The notes beneath the pieces are model-generated. The model saw only the letters and a program-made list of their open reading frames with translations. It did no database searches and was not told the DNA's origin. Source: Cladopsammia gracilis (Eukaryota; Cnidaria; Anthozoa; Scleractinia; Dendrophylliidae). Taken from it: 64,000 bases of DNA. Position 1 is the first letter of the stretch. Every line of letters begins with the position of its first letter. Below, piece after piece: positions 20,475 to 31,530 of the stretch. The translations under genes were made by a program, and so were the position numbers. Where the stretch lies: assembly GCA_022457155.1 (NCBI GenBank), contig JAJGOT010000017.1, positions 1,512,501-1,576,500 on the forward strand, given 5' to 3'.

Positions 20475-21326
20475 GTTAGAATGTATGACTTTCACTTTCA
20501 AGATAAAAATGCAAGTAGAATACGAAGCGGGGGGATGGTTCAGGGGGGAGGGGAGGGGTGGTTTCTACAAATTGGCCACTGTATTGAAACTGAACAAGCC
20601 ATGGTTGCTGTTCACAGTCTAAGTAGATTTGCTTCAAGTCTCTCGCTTTTTAAAACGCTCTTGAAGAAGCGCTATTCGATTCGGTGCACACGGTCTATAA
20701 AATCAAAATGGTGGCTGATTGCTTGGAACGTTTCCTAGCCATTAGCGCTTTTTCTTTTCCACTCTACACACACACACACACAAATTCCGCGCGCGCTTCT
20801 TACTCTTGTAATCCAAACATATCTTCCCAGGGCTTCTAAACAACCCTCCTTGTGACATTGCTGAAAAAAAAGAGCGACTTGGAGCCAGTCTAACATTACG
20901 TCGTCAGAGCGTAAGCTTGTACATGTCAAAACAACCAAAAAATTCTTCCCACTAGACTTCACACATGTACATTAATACGTTCTGGGAGAATTACTTGATT
21001 ATGATTTGACGTTAACTTCCTAGTTGGTCTTCTGCCACATATTATGTCAATTTTGCGATTTTATGTCATGTTTCGTGTATTCTAACTATCGTGATGTTTC
21101 AAATAGTGGCTGGGCAAATATCTACCAAGTGGATAAAATGTTACCGTCGGAATAAATTTTATCGCTTGAAACGGAATATGCCAGTTCTAAAAGCTCTTCA
21201 CCAGGCCAAGCCGTTTGATTAGTTAAAACACAACTCGGGAAAATGAAAACTAAATGAAGTCTTCCGCCCCTTGTTCAATGAAGGTCAGCATGTTTATTCA
21301 TTTGCACATCGTTGTTCTCTTAGCAG
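20475..21326. other. ARMC8 intron sequence
   Basis: Contains a short CA dinucleotide run near 20766-20781 and no recognised gene or element. Confidence 0.5.
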
Positions 21327-21402
21327 TCTCCTTGATGACCCCGACACTCAAGTGACAATGAAAACATTAGGACTAATGAGGAATCTTCTGTCAGGAAGAG
21401 AG
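21327..21402 (+). CDS. ARMC8: ARMC8 exon 11
   Basis: Encodes LLDDPDTQVTMKTLGLMRNL then LSGRE, matching [21 protein letters not shown]. The acceptor is read as TTAGCAG|T; TTAG three bases earlier is an alternative that adds one serine. The donor GAG|GTAACA opens the 24.9-kb intron that holds the TLR gene. Confidence 0.9.
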
Positions 21403-23164
21403 GTAACACATTGAATCTTTCCTTGTTCATGTCGGAAATATAGACAACGGACGTCTTCCTCAAGCGCACATAAATACATAAATAAATAAATAAATAAATA
21501 AAGGACAAGAACAAATAATAACAATAATTAATATTTCTATGGCGCAAATTAACATGTAGATATGATCAAATGCGCCTAACAAACTATGTTATTATTTACA
21601 ATTCTGTATGTATGACGGATAGTAAAATTACAAAAATCAAAAGCTATACAAAGGATATGCTACACTAAATAAAAATGTCTTCAATTTGGACTTAAACGCT
21701 CAAAATTGTCCTCCTCTCTTATTGCAGTCGGCAATTTATTCCAGAACCAACAACAAACTCACCCGGGTTCGATTCTCGGTGGCGACGCCATATATGGCCA
21801 CATTGGTGCAAAGCGGGTGCTCTCACCATTGTTCCATCCCAGCTCCCAAAATACTGGCTCATGGTCAAACTCCAAAATGGCGAGGGTTGATCTAGATCCT
21901 CGCGAACCTACCAAACCAAGTCGATGTATTCACACTTGTTAGGCAGTCCTTTGTTCTTCTTATACGCGCATGTATAAGTCAAACTGACTCCTCAAATTGC
22001 TGACTGTTGTTAGTCTGACTTAAAGCCCCAGTTGTAATCAGCATCAAATTTCTCCTTGTAATATCGAAGCATAATCAATTACAGAGGTTATGAGAATTAA
22101 GAACATGATCACCCAAGATGACTTTTTGATATTTCAACAACTTCTCCCCACAACGTCTTTGAAAACGTATTGACGAGGAAGAAGAATTGGTATTTAATCA
22201 GACACTTGATGGTGTTCTCAAGGGTGTTGTCGTTTATTGTGTTCATAGAACAACAATGTTTTCTGTTTACTCTCGTTAGATATGTTCTTTATTTCATCGT
22301 CTGGATTTAAGACGGTTTATTATTGTACAAAGTTATCCTACCCTATATACATTTGTATCCTTTATTCGATCCGATTCGCTTACAATGCAACTCACACTTA
22401 TCTGTAGTTTTTTTGTTTAAGAAGTAATTTTCCTATGATGACCGGGATACTTTAAAATCACTCAACCTTCATCATTTTTCACGCGGAATTAAGCAGATTT
22501 CGTCAAATAATTATTAGATACAGGATAACACAATGAAAAAGTTTATCTTGCACAGCTGTTTTTCCTAATCCTTATTCAGGAACTCGTATGCGCGTTCTAA
22601 TCCTCGAAGGTATCTCCTGTCACGCAACGCGTGACGATGACGTCACACATTACACGACACTCTGGGATCTTTCTTAGTTTGCTCCGTTCAGGGACGAGGC
22701 TGGTCATAACATAATTATGGATATCGTAAATGTATTATAATCAAGAAACAACTTTCCGTTGTTCATAAACGTGACATCGTCATTGAAATATAAATTTTGT
22801 ACTACATGTACTTGTATACCCTTCGTGAATTTCCCGGCCAGCGGGAAACGAAAGGGGGAGTTGGTCTCAGTTGAATGCTATGTTTGGGGTTTAGATTATA
22901 TGGTCAATGTTGATTCACACTTCTGTGTTTTCTCAGGAGTGTAAATAGTGTTGGTTACCCTGTGATGGACTATCCGGTCAAGGGATAGTGGCAATGTCTT
23001 TCGCTTTAAGCTACAGAAAATCAGAGTGTAGGTTCCGGCAACTGTAGGCCACTAGGCAAGAAATTCTACAGTCATAAAGTGTAGGAGTAGAAATACATCT
23101 TGCATGCCCAGTGCGTCACAAATCAGGATAAAACAACTGTAATTCACCTCCACGCTTGTACGAT
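21403..23164. other. Start of the long ARMC8 intron; TLR 3' flank
   Basis: Holds an (AATA)n microsatellite at about 21477-21501 and a sequence with a B-box-like GGTTCGATTCT near 21770. The 3' UTR of the minus-strand TLR gene should lie in 22300-23164; TTTATT (AATAAA on minus) occurs near 22316 and 22361 but cannot be assigned with confidence. Confidence 0.4.
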
Positions 23165-26149
23165 TCACTCCAGAAAAACGACTTCTGGCGACCGGTATGC
23201 TTCATTCTTGAACGCGATCTCGGTGGAACATTCCAAACCAGCATTGGTGCTTGAGAGGTTTCTCGGTTTGGGCTCCTTGTTTGAGTTCTGCGGCATCGCG
23301 TAACACAGTTTTTCCCAGAACCACTTATTGCTGACACTCAGATAAGTGTTAGTGCGCATGTACAACTTCATTTCGTTATCCAGCTCGTCCATGTTGACGT
23401 CATCGAACAGAATGATTATCAGGTAATTAGTGCGATCTTCTAGAACTTTCTGGTGAGCGGCGCGAAACTCGAGCAAACACCACTCGCTCTTGATGAAGTT
23501 CTGCGATAACACCATGAGCATACGCTTGCTTTGGTTAACGCTGTTCATAATGTTTTCTTGGATGGGCGCGCCTGCTACGAAATCTCGGTCGTGGATGCAC
23601 AACCTGTACGGCGGGTCGTGATTTTCTAAACGTTCCCACAGCGTGTTTAAAACCCACTCCCAATCGCCGCCGCTGTAGGAAACGAACGCGTCGTAAATCT
23701 TACTGGGATCTGAGTCGTCTATGCGGTCAAACGGGTGCCAATTGAAGTGGGTGTACATGAAGACCTTTACTTCGCCGCGGTACTTATAGGCTAGGATGAA
23801 AACGACCAGAATCACAACCAGTAAGCCGCCGAGCGTGAACGCCATCACTTTGAAAGTCCAGTTATTTGTTATGGAATGTGCGTTAGGGGAGTCTTGTTTA
23901 CCCTTTTTGCAAACAAACTCTTCATCCGGGAGTGTGTATATCGCTTTCCCCTGAGCATCCTCGGAATTACATAGAACGTTTTCGATGTTTTTTATGTGAG
24001 GTTTTTGTCTTGTTAACCATTGCTTCATCCACTTTGTTGTGCAGTCGCACTTGAAGAAATTGTGATGCAATGCAAGAGTTGTGAAGCTAACGTTTTCAAT
24101 ATTCCTAGGTAAGGCAGTCAGTTTGTTTGAATCGATGAACAGAATTTTAATCCGCTGAAGCTTTTGCACTGTTGACTCATTTAACGCGTCAATCTTGTTG
24201 TGTGTCAAATACATAGCCGTCACATTTGTCATATAAGGATAGGGTGGAATCTCCCGGATGTTGTTGTTCTGTAACTGAAGCTCTGTCTGACCGTGTGGAA
24301 CTTTGTAAGGCATGGTGACGAGATTCCTTCCTTTACAATCAATGACCACAGTTCCATCCAGCGCACGAACGAAACACAAACATTTCTCAGGGCAGTTTTC
24401 TAAATCTCTCTGACATTGGAACTGATCTTCGTCGACCGATAGAATGGGTTTGTCTTTCAGTACAACCGGAGCGGCACATTTCCAAGTTAAAAAATGCTGA
24501 GATCGCACGCGATTGTCGTTTTGTATCAAGTCTTGAAGCCAGCGGACAAGACGCAAAAATTTGCAGTCGCAAAGGAGGGGATTCCCCGTCATGTCGATTT
24601 CGAAAACACTCAAAAATAGCTTGAACATAGCACGCTTCGTTTTGTTAAATCCTTCGATGTTTATCGTTGTGAAATTGTTATACGCGAAGCTGATACGCTT
24701 TAAACTCTCTTGCAATCTAAATTGAGGCGAGCTTGCTGTCTCGCGATGTTGAAACAGAAACGTATCCGAATCTAGTTCTTGTAGGAGATTTTCAAGGTCT
24801 TGAAAATTGATCAGATTTGACGACAAATCAATTTGGTTTGCTTGCCGCTGCAATAGCAGTGACCTCGGTAAGCGGGTTATTTTGTTGTTTTTGAGGTAAA
24901 TTTTGCCCAGTGAGCTTGATTCTAAGGGGAAAGCTTCGTCATCGACTCGAGTGATTTGGTTGTATTCCAAATGCAGAACTTCAACGGTGTTTAGCTTGCT
25001 GAATAATTCCTCCGGAATAAAGCTAAGTTTGTTATGATCCAAGTCAATTCGTTTGATCTGAGACTGACTTTTAAACAGCTCCTCTGGCAGCTTTGAAATG
25101 TTGTTGTTATCAAGTCTCAAATCGAGCAGATCATCCAGTCCTTGAAACAATTGTGCAGGTAAATCTGCTAACTTATTCTCGCTGAGATCAATCACATGAA
25201 TTCCCTTCAAATTGCGAAAACACGATGGCCCAATAATCTTTAAGCCGTTCCCTTCGAGGGTCAGCTTGTTCAGTAATCCGCGAAATTCATGTGTTGATAA
25301 ATCTTCGATGTTGTTGAACGCCAGATCGAAAAAGCGTCGGTAAATCTTTGGATGTACGATAGTGCCGTATTGGTAGTGGTGATTTCCAGTTTGTGTTCTT
25401 CTCAACCCTCTTGGTAGTTGGAGAGTGGAGTTGCACCAAGGAAAGGCCGGTGGCTTAGTCAACTTGTTGCCTGAAACCTGAAGCGATTGAAGTAACGGCA
25501 TTGTTGTGTTAAGCTCAGCAGGAATTGAAGTGAGTTGTAAGTTAGCAAATTGGACTTCTGCCATTCTTGGCCAGACGTATTTCTTGAATATGCCGGGAAA
25601 TGTTTTTGGTTTTGATTTATAAAACCCAAGCGAACCAAGGTTTTCTGCCCCTCGAAGAGATCCGTTCACCATCTGTAAATCGTTTTCTTCAAAGAAAGTG
25701 GCGTTTTCCAACATGTAAAAGACTCGGAAATCCGTAGCGTTTCCCCATCGAGCAATATCCTCAGCCGATAAACTGCAGTGTCCTCGCATTTGTATGTACG
25801 AAATAGCGTGTTTTCTTGTGACGTTTTGCGAATTTTTTAAAATAATGTTCATTGGAGTTGAACACAAAGCTCCAAAATACAGCACAACATCCTGGTACGT
25901 TGTCAGTGTTTTCAAAATCACAGCAATATCCATCACACATTTGTCGTGAATCTTGTCGCTCTTTAGAAAACATTTTACGACGTGCGTAGGAACCGAACCT
26001 TTTGTTGTTTCGAAGAATGGCGGCACAGTTTTTGGTACGATACAAACAGATCGACCGCAATGTGTTAAGGGTATTATCTTTTGTCTTTGTGCTTCGACCG
26101 CAATGACAACCAGTATGGCGAGCAAAAGCGTACAGCCTTTTGTTTTCAT
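23165..26149 (-). CDS. Toll-like receptor (multiple cysteine cluster type)
   Basis: A single-exon gene of 994 residues. The ATG at 26149 is chosen because it starts a clear signal peptide (MKTKGCTLLLAILVVIAVEA); the frame extends further upstream only from a GTG. Leucine-rich repeats fill about residues 150-520. They are followed by a first C-terminal cysteine cap (NPLLCDCKFLRLVRWL, about 523-582), a second N-terminal cap (CPEKCLCF, about 583-615), more repeats and a second C-terminal cap (FKCDCTTKWMKQWL, about 697-750). One membrane helix lies at about 763-785. The TIR domain (about 818-955) has box 1 YDAFVSYS, box 2 HDRDFVAGAPIQENI and box 3 FWEKL. This is the Drosophila Toll layout also known in anthozoans. 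As known for TLRs, the ectodomain would sense ligand and the TIR would signal toward NF-kB. It sits antisense inside the ARMC8 intron. Confidence 0.95.
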   Translation of the reverse strand: MKTKGCTLLLAILVVIAVEAQRQKIIPLTHCGRSVCIVPKTVPPFFETTKGSVPTHVVKCFLKSDKIHDKCVMDIAVILKTLTTYQDVVLYFGALCSTPMNIILKNSQNVTRKHAISYIQMRGHCSLSAEDIARWGNATDFRVFYMLENATFFEENDLQMVNGSLRGAENLGSLGFYKSKPKTFPGIFKKYVWPRMAEVQFANLQLTSIPAELNTTMPLLQSLQVSGNKLTKPPAFPWCNSTLQLPRGLRRTQTGNHHYQYGTIVHPKIYRRFFDLAFNNIEDLSTHEFRGLLNKLTLEGNGLKIIGPSCFRNLKGIHVIDLSENKLADLPAQLFQGLDDLLDLRLDNNNISKLPEELFKSQSQIKRIDLDHNKLSFIPEELFSKLNTVEVLHLEYNQITRVDDEAFPLESSSLGKIYLKNNKITRLPRSLLLQRQANQIDLSSNLINFQDLENLLQELDSDTFLFQHRETASSPQFRLQESLKRISFAYNNFTTINIEGFNKTKRAMFKLFLSVFEIDMTGNPLLCDCKFLRLVRWLQDLIQNDNRVRSQHFLTWKCAAPVVLKDKPILSVDEDQFQCQRDLENCPEKCLCFVRALDGTVVIDCKGRNLVTMPYKVPHGQTELQLQNNNIREIPPYPYMTNVTAMYLTHNKIDALNESTVQKLQRIKILFIDSNKLTALPRNIENVSFTTLALHHNFFKCDCTTKWMKQWLTRQKPHIKNIENVLCNSEDAQGKAIYTLPDEEFVCKKGKQDSPNAHSITNNWTFKVMAFTLGGLLVVILVVFILAYKYRGEVKVFMYTHFNWHPFDRIDDSDPSKIYDAFVSYSGGDWEWVLNTLWERLENHDPPYRLCIHDRDFVAGAPIQENIMNSVNQSKRMLMVLSQNFIKSEWCLLEFRAAHQKVLEDRTNYLIIILFDDVNMDELDNEMKLYMRTNTYLSVSNKWFWEKLCYAMPQNSNKEPKPRNLSSTNAGLECSTEIAFKNEAYRSPEVVFLE

Positions 26150-27135
26150 CACAGTAATTGAATGACAGGGTAATCGGAGTACAACACTCACCTATACAGA
26201 CTTCATTAAATTCGTGTCGACCACAATGTTGTCTCTTAAACCGCCGAAATGTAACATCGTTCCGGGTCCCTTCCTTCCGCCTTTAACGCCTTGAGTTAAG
26301 TGCCAAAAATAACCCGAAACCTTCTTGTTGCGCTATGTGGGCGTGGATTTGAAAGTAATAGCTAGCTAGCTGGCAAGCCTAGGTATTGTTCAATTCAAAA
26401 GCCGATGACCTTTTCAGACAGACTGTGAGATTTAGTTTCGTTTCAGCGCAATCCAACGTAAACGTCATGCTTGCATTTCAATTCTACTTCCGGGTGTCGC
26501 TGAATTTTGCCTTATACGGTAACTTAAAGATTGTCTAGCTTATTAAGAAGATTGTGAATATTAAAAAGAGACCATTGTACCTAATGTTTTGTACTCAAAA
26601 ACGTCAGTAAATGTCAACTTTGAAGTGCATTATTTCGAGTAGTTTACTCTCTTATGATAATCTCTCCAAACTTAACACGGTAACTAAATTGTATCTGCTC
26701 ATTGTACGTATTCGTGTTATCCCTTTGTTTCTATAAGATGACAGACTCAACAGACTGAGGCAATTTTGACAAAGTTCAATGACTCGCTCGATCATCAAAA
26801 ATTCGCACACAAGTCTCTCTTGTCCCATTCCCGCGCGAGATATATAAACTAGCGACTTGGACCAAGTCTAACATGAATTATATGAAGCTTTACACAGCAT
26901 TAAAAAGAACTAAAATATCGAATCAAAGCTTCTAGAGGGGATTCCCCTTCAATACAAGTCGAGCAAGTTAATATGCACGTTTTGTATGGTGTCACTATTA
27001 ATCTCTTTGCTTTGGATGAAATTCATAACAGTGACAATACAAAGAATGTAAATAATCAGTACATTCCTGTCGTGCTGTTTGCCTTACAGTGTTTGATATA
27101 AATAAATTTGAATACATTCCAGACTGCTAGCAGTC
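26150..27135. other. TLR upstream region in ARMC8 intron
   Basis: This should contain the TLR 5' UTR and promoter on the minus strand. No reliable TATA box or other element was assigned. The rest is AT-rich intron. Confidence 0.4.
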
Positions 27136-27282
27136 CCTCTCTGGATAATCAACCCGTTCTCCTCTCTGAGTTTACCATTATCGTTAATTCTTAAATTGCT
27201 CTGAATTTACCATTATAGTTAATTTAGAACACTGTTTCACAGGACATTTCAGAAAAGAAGGATTAAAAAAAGCCATGTTATT

Positions 27283-27353
27283 TGGACTGGATTCGAACCC
27301 GGAACTACCGCTACTAGGAACGTCTTCTTACCACTAGACCACCGAACAACACG
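27283..27353 (-). other. tRNA-like sequence, minus strand
   Basis: A box TGGTCTAGTGG and B box GGTTCGAATCC are in good spacing. The flanks TGTTGTTCGG and CCAAATAACA can pair as an acceptor-like stem with one mismatch. The anticodon arm is poor, so this is a tRNA pseudogene or SINE-type Pol III promoter. Confidence 0.45.
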
Positions 27354-27596
27354 GCGATGGGAAATTATATCTGCAATATATTTATTTGAGTCTTGCAGAG
27401 AATATCATTGATCTATAGTGATTAGGCCTAAGCGCTGATTTCAAATGGTTAGCTTTTTGTTGAGGTTTGGTGATCAAGCTTTTCCATTTACTTTCTAAAA
27501 TTATTTTCAAGCGAGTGATTTTATAGGCTTCCTACAGGGTGTAGAATAAGCGCATGAATTTTATTATGTTAAAAAAATTGAGGTTTGCTCAACCAG

Positions 27597-27672
27597 CAGC
27601 GTGGTGGTCTAGTGGTTAGAACAGGGGATTTAAGTCAGCGAAGGGTCGTAGGTTCGAGTCCTGTGCGAACAC
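27597..27672 (+). other. tRNA-like sequence, plus strand
   Basis: A box TGGTCTAGTGG at 27605 and a perfect B box GGTTCGAGTCC at 27651. No convincing acceptor or anticodon stem was found. It is opposed to the copy at 27283-27353 within the same element. Confidence 0.45.
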
Positions 27673-27732
27673 TAAGGATTAACGATAATGGTAAATTCAG
27701 AGAGGAGATCATGTTGGGATAATCGAGTGATC

Positions 27733-29943
27733 GTGCATCACGCCTCTCTGTATAGTCAAATGAGCGAACATCACGCCTCTCCGGATAGTCAAATGAGCGA
27801 ACATCACACCTCTTTTGATAGTCAAATGAGCGAACATCACGCCTCTCTGGATAGTCAAGTGAGCGAACATCACACCTCTCTGGATAGTCAAATGAGCGAA
27901 CATCACACCTTTCTACATAGTCAAGTGAGCGAACATCACACCTCTCTGGATAGTCAAATGAGCGAACATCACGCCTCTCTGGATAGTCAAGTGAGCGAAC
28001 ATCGCACCTCTCTGGATAGTCAAATGAACGAACATCACACCTTTCTACATAGTCAAGTGAGCGAACATCACGCCCCTCTGGATAGTCAAATGAGCGAACA
28101 TCACGCCTCTTTGGATAGTCAAGTGAGCGAACATCGCACCTCTCTGGATAGTCAAATGAGCGAACATCACACCTCTCTGGATAGTCAAGTGAGCGAACAT
28201 CGCACCTCTCTGGATAGTCAAATGAGCGAACATCACACCTCTCTGAATAGTTAAATGAGCGAACATCACACCTCTCTGGATAGTCATGTGAGCGAACATC
28301 ACACCTCTCTGGATAGTGTCAAATGAGCGAACATCACACCTCTCTGGATAGTCAAGTGAGCGAACATCACACCTCTCTGGATAGTCATGTGAGCGAACAT
28401 CACACCTCTCTGGATAGTGTCAAATGAGCGAACATCACACCTCTCTGGATAGTCAAGTGAGCGAACATCACACCTCTCTGGATAGTCAAATGAGCGAACA
28501 TCACACCTCTCTGGATAGTCATGTGAGCGAACATCACACCTCTCTGGATAGTCATGTGAGCGAACATCACACCTCTCTGGATAGTCAAATGAGCGAACAT
28601 CACACCTCTCTGGATAGTCAAGTGAGCGAACATCGCACCTCGCTGGATAGTCAAATGAGCGAACATCACACCTCTCTGAATAGTTAAATGAGCGAACATC
28701 ACACCTCTCTGTCAAGTGAGCGAACATCACACCCCTCTGGATAGTCAAATGAGCGAACAACACGCCTCTCTGGATAGTCAAATGAGCGAACATCACACCT
28801 CTCTGGATAGTCAAATGAGCGAACATCACACCCCTCTGGATAGTCAAATGAGCGAACATCACACCTCTCTGGATAGTCATGTGAGCGAACATCACACCTC
28901 TCTGGATAGTCAAGTGAGCGAACATCACACCTCTCTGGATAGTCAAATGAGCGAACATCACACCTCTCTGGATAGTCAAATGAGCGAACATCACACCTCT
29001 CTGGCAAGTGAGCGAACATCACACCTCTCTGGATAGTCAAATGAGCGAACATCACACCTCTCTGTCAAGTGAGCGAACATCACACCTCTCTGGATAGTCA
29101 AATGAGTGAACATCACACCTCTCTGGATAGTCAAATGAGCGAACATCACACCTCTCTAGATAGTCATGTGAGCGAACATCACACCTCTCTGGATAGTCAA
29201 ATGAGCGAACATCACACCTCTCTAGATAGTGTCAAATGAGCGAACATCACACCTCTCTGGATAGTCAAGTGAGCGAACATCACACCTCTCTGTCAAGTGA
29301 GCGAACATCACACCTCTCTGGATAGTCAAATGAGCGAACATCACACCTCTCTGGATAGTCAAGTGAGTGAACATCACACCTCTCTGGATAGTCAAGTGAG
29401 CGAACATCACACCTCTCTGGATAGTCAAATGAGCGAACATCACACCTCTCTGGATAGTCAAGTGAGCGAACATCACACCTCTCTGGATAGTCAAGTGAGC
29501 GAACATCGCACCTCTCTGGATAGTCAAATGAGCGAACATCACACCTCTCTGTCAAGTGAGCGAACATCACACCTCTCTGGATAGTCAAGTGAGCGAACAT
29601 CACACCTCTCTGGATAGTCAAGTGAGCGAACATCACACCTCTCTGGATAGTCAAATGAGCGAACATCACACCTCTCTGGATAGTCAAGTGAGCGAACATC
29701 ACACCTCTCTGGATAGTCAAATGAGCGAACATCACACCTCTCTGGATAGTCATGTGAGCGAACATCACACCTCTCTGGATAGTCAAATGAGCGAACATCA
29801 CACCTCTCTGTCAAATGAGCGAACATCACACCTCTCTGGATAGTCATGTGAGCGAACATCACACCTCTCTGGATAGTCAAGTGAGCGAACATCACACCTC
29901 TCTGGATAGTCAAGTGAGCGAACATCACGCCTCTTTGGTTAGT
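27733..29943. repeat. 33-bp satellite I, about 65 copies
   Basis: Units of 33 bp (11 codons), such as GCGAACATCACACCTC followed by TCTGGATAGTCAAATGA, with variants at CAAATG/CAAGTG/CATGTG and CAC/CGC. A few units are shortened or lengthened (for example near 28316, 28708 and 29004), which shifts the frame, so open frames break into pieces of 60-230 codons (SEHHTSLDSQM on plus; MFAHLTIQRGV and CDVRSFDYPER on minus). The frames look like by-products. The array lies in the long ARMC8 intron. Confidence 0.95.
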
Positions 29944-29948
29944 AAGGG

Positions 29949-30067
29949 TTATTGACCAGGAGCGAGGGGATATGTGATATATTCCCCTCGTGGCGTACCC
30001 GAGGGCGTAGCCCGAGGGAACGCCACGAGGGGAATATATCACATATCCCCGAGGGACTGGTCAATAA
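29949..30067. repeat. 119-bp hairpin element
   Basis: A near-perfect palindrome: TTATTGACCAGGAGCGAGGG at the left is mirrored by CCCCGAGGGACTGGTCAATAA at the right, with GATATATTCCCC and GGGGAATATATC inside. Its tips resemble those of the hairpin at 33650-33774. It lies at the right edge of satellite I. Confidence 0.85.
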
Positions 30068-30912
30068 CATGCTTATTTTCCACCTTGTGAGGTTTTCTAA
30101 AACAAAGAAACTATTAATTTTTCGGAGAGTAACATTCTGTTCAATTCAAATGCAAAAAAGCATGATTCCGCAAGGCCTCATTGGAATCACGGCACATTAC
30201 GAAGCGAGACGGTAAACATGTTTTGCTTTTGTCAAATTTGCATTGAGCACGTTGCTTCGTTATGAGTAGAAGGAAAGAGAGAAGAAAATGTATGAACAGT
30301 ACTCGTGGTCTCGCCATGGCCCAACTGCCCGCCTTCATCTTTCGAAGATCAATGGAGTGATTGCGGTGTGTTTTCCAAGGGAAAGCGGCAGAAACATATT
30401 CAGGTTCAAGCGTAAAACGAGTTGTCATACATTATTGAAGACCCGAAACCTGAATCTAGGTACGATACCATCGAATAATGGTATTAACATTTCGCTTTTT
30501 GGTCGCGACCGGCAAGTTAATTACGTAGGAATATGATTGATGAAGTTGTCTTTTTTTTAACAAAAAAAAATTGACCGATACTAGCTAGAGCGTTTTCCTT
30601 GTTACGCCCTATTTTGTCTTCCCGTTTGTGTTATTCTATTATGAGGGGAATACGTCGACGGGACTAAGGCGAGGGGAATATGTTGAGGGGAATATGTCGA
30701 GCGGAATATGTTGGGGGAAATATGTTGGGGGGAATATGTTGAGGGGAATATATAATCCTTTGTTTTGCTATTGTTATCAGCTATTATTTTCAGCCCCGCC
30801 TCTCCCCTGTTACAATCAAAGCCGCACCCAGCTTTTCAGACACTGTAATGAACGGGGTTATGTGATATATTCCCCTGAAAAGAACAAAGAAAACCGAGTT
30901 AGGTTGAAAATA
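30068..30912. repeat. Insert with a 15-bp GAGGGGAATATGTT repeat
   Basis: About 30640-30755 repeats GAGGGGAATATGTTG-like units seven or eight times. Near 30858-30877 ATGTGATATATTCCCCT echoes the hairpin at 29949. The whole 29944-30912 segment is bounded by identical 35-bp satellite copies (29909-29943 and 30914-30948). Confidence 0.6.
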
Positions 30913-31060
30913 AGTCAAGTGAGCGAACATCACGCCTCTTTGGTTAGTCAAATGAGCGAACATCACACCTCTCTGGATAATCAAGTGAGCGAACATCACG
31001 CCTCTCTGGATAGTCAAGTGAGAGAACATCACGGTTCTCTGGATAGTCGAGCGGGCGAAC
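30913..31060. repeat. Satellite I, displaced right-hand units
   Basis: Four or five more 33-bp units of the 27733-29943 array, starting with the variant CACGCCTCTTTGGTTAGT that also ends the main array. Confidence 0.9.
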
Positions 31061-31149
31061 TCTCTCTCTCTCTCGTATCACGCTGGCGAATGAGATATTC
31101 AAACCATCTCAGCAATACAACACGTACAGATAATTCTAGAATCAGCAAA

Positions 31150-31526
31150 GAATGAATGGAATAATTAACATCAGGTTGAAGAGTGGAATAATTAGTCATA
31201 ACGTCAGTCTGAAGAGTGGTATAATTAGTCATAGCAACAGGCTGAAGAGTGGAATAATCAGTCAGAGCAACAGGCTTAAAAGTGGAATAATTAGTCATAG
31301 CAACAGGCTTATGAGTGGAATAATTAGTCATAGGAACAGGCTTAAGAGTGGAATAATCAGTCATAGGAACAGGCTTAAGAGTGGAATAATGAGTCAGCAA
31401 CAGGCTGAAGAATGAAATAAATAGTCACAGCAACAGGCTGAAGAATGGAATAAATAGTCACAGCAACAGGCTTAAGAGTGGAATAATGAATCATAGTATC
31501 AGGCTGGAGAGTGGAATAATAAACAC
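31150..31526. repeat. 33-bp satellite II
   Basis: About eleven units of a different 33-bp repeat built on AGTCATAGCAACAGGCT and GAAGAGTGGAATAATT. It resumes at 34071-34126, so the array was split by the elements between. The unit length equals that of satellite I, but the sequences look unrelated apart from AGTCA. Confidence 0.9.
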
Positions 31527-31530
31527 TTAA

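Larger units (their letters stand above)
27158..27708. mobile_element. Inverted-repeat element with two opposed tRNA-like sequences
   Basis: Terminal inverted repeats of about 36 bp lie at 27158-27195 (CTCCTCTCTGAGTTTACC) and 27673-27708 (GGTAAATTCAGAGAGGAG), with about three mismatches. Inside are a minus-strand tRNA-like sequence (A box 27331-27341, B box 27289-27299) and a plus-strand one (A box 27605-27615, B box 27651-27661). Satellite-like CTCTCTGGATAATCAA at 27136-27151 and GGATAATCGAGTGA right of the element suggest it inserted into the edge of the 33-bp satellite. Confidence 0.6.

Noticed and set aside
27597..27672. Functional tRNA gene
   Set aside because: A and B boxes are good, but acceptor and anticodon stems do not form convincingly, and it is part of a repeated element.
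27688..30042. Repeat-peptide ORFs across the 33-bp satellite
   Set aside because: By-products of the unit length. Indel units break the frames, and both strands are open.
27733..31526. CRISPR array
   Set aside because: Units are directly adjacent with no unique spacers, and the genome is eukaryotic.
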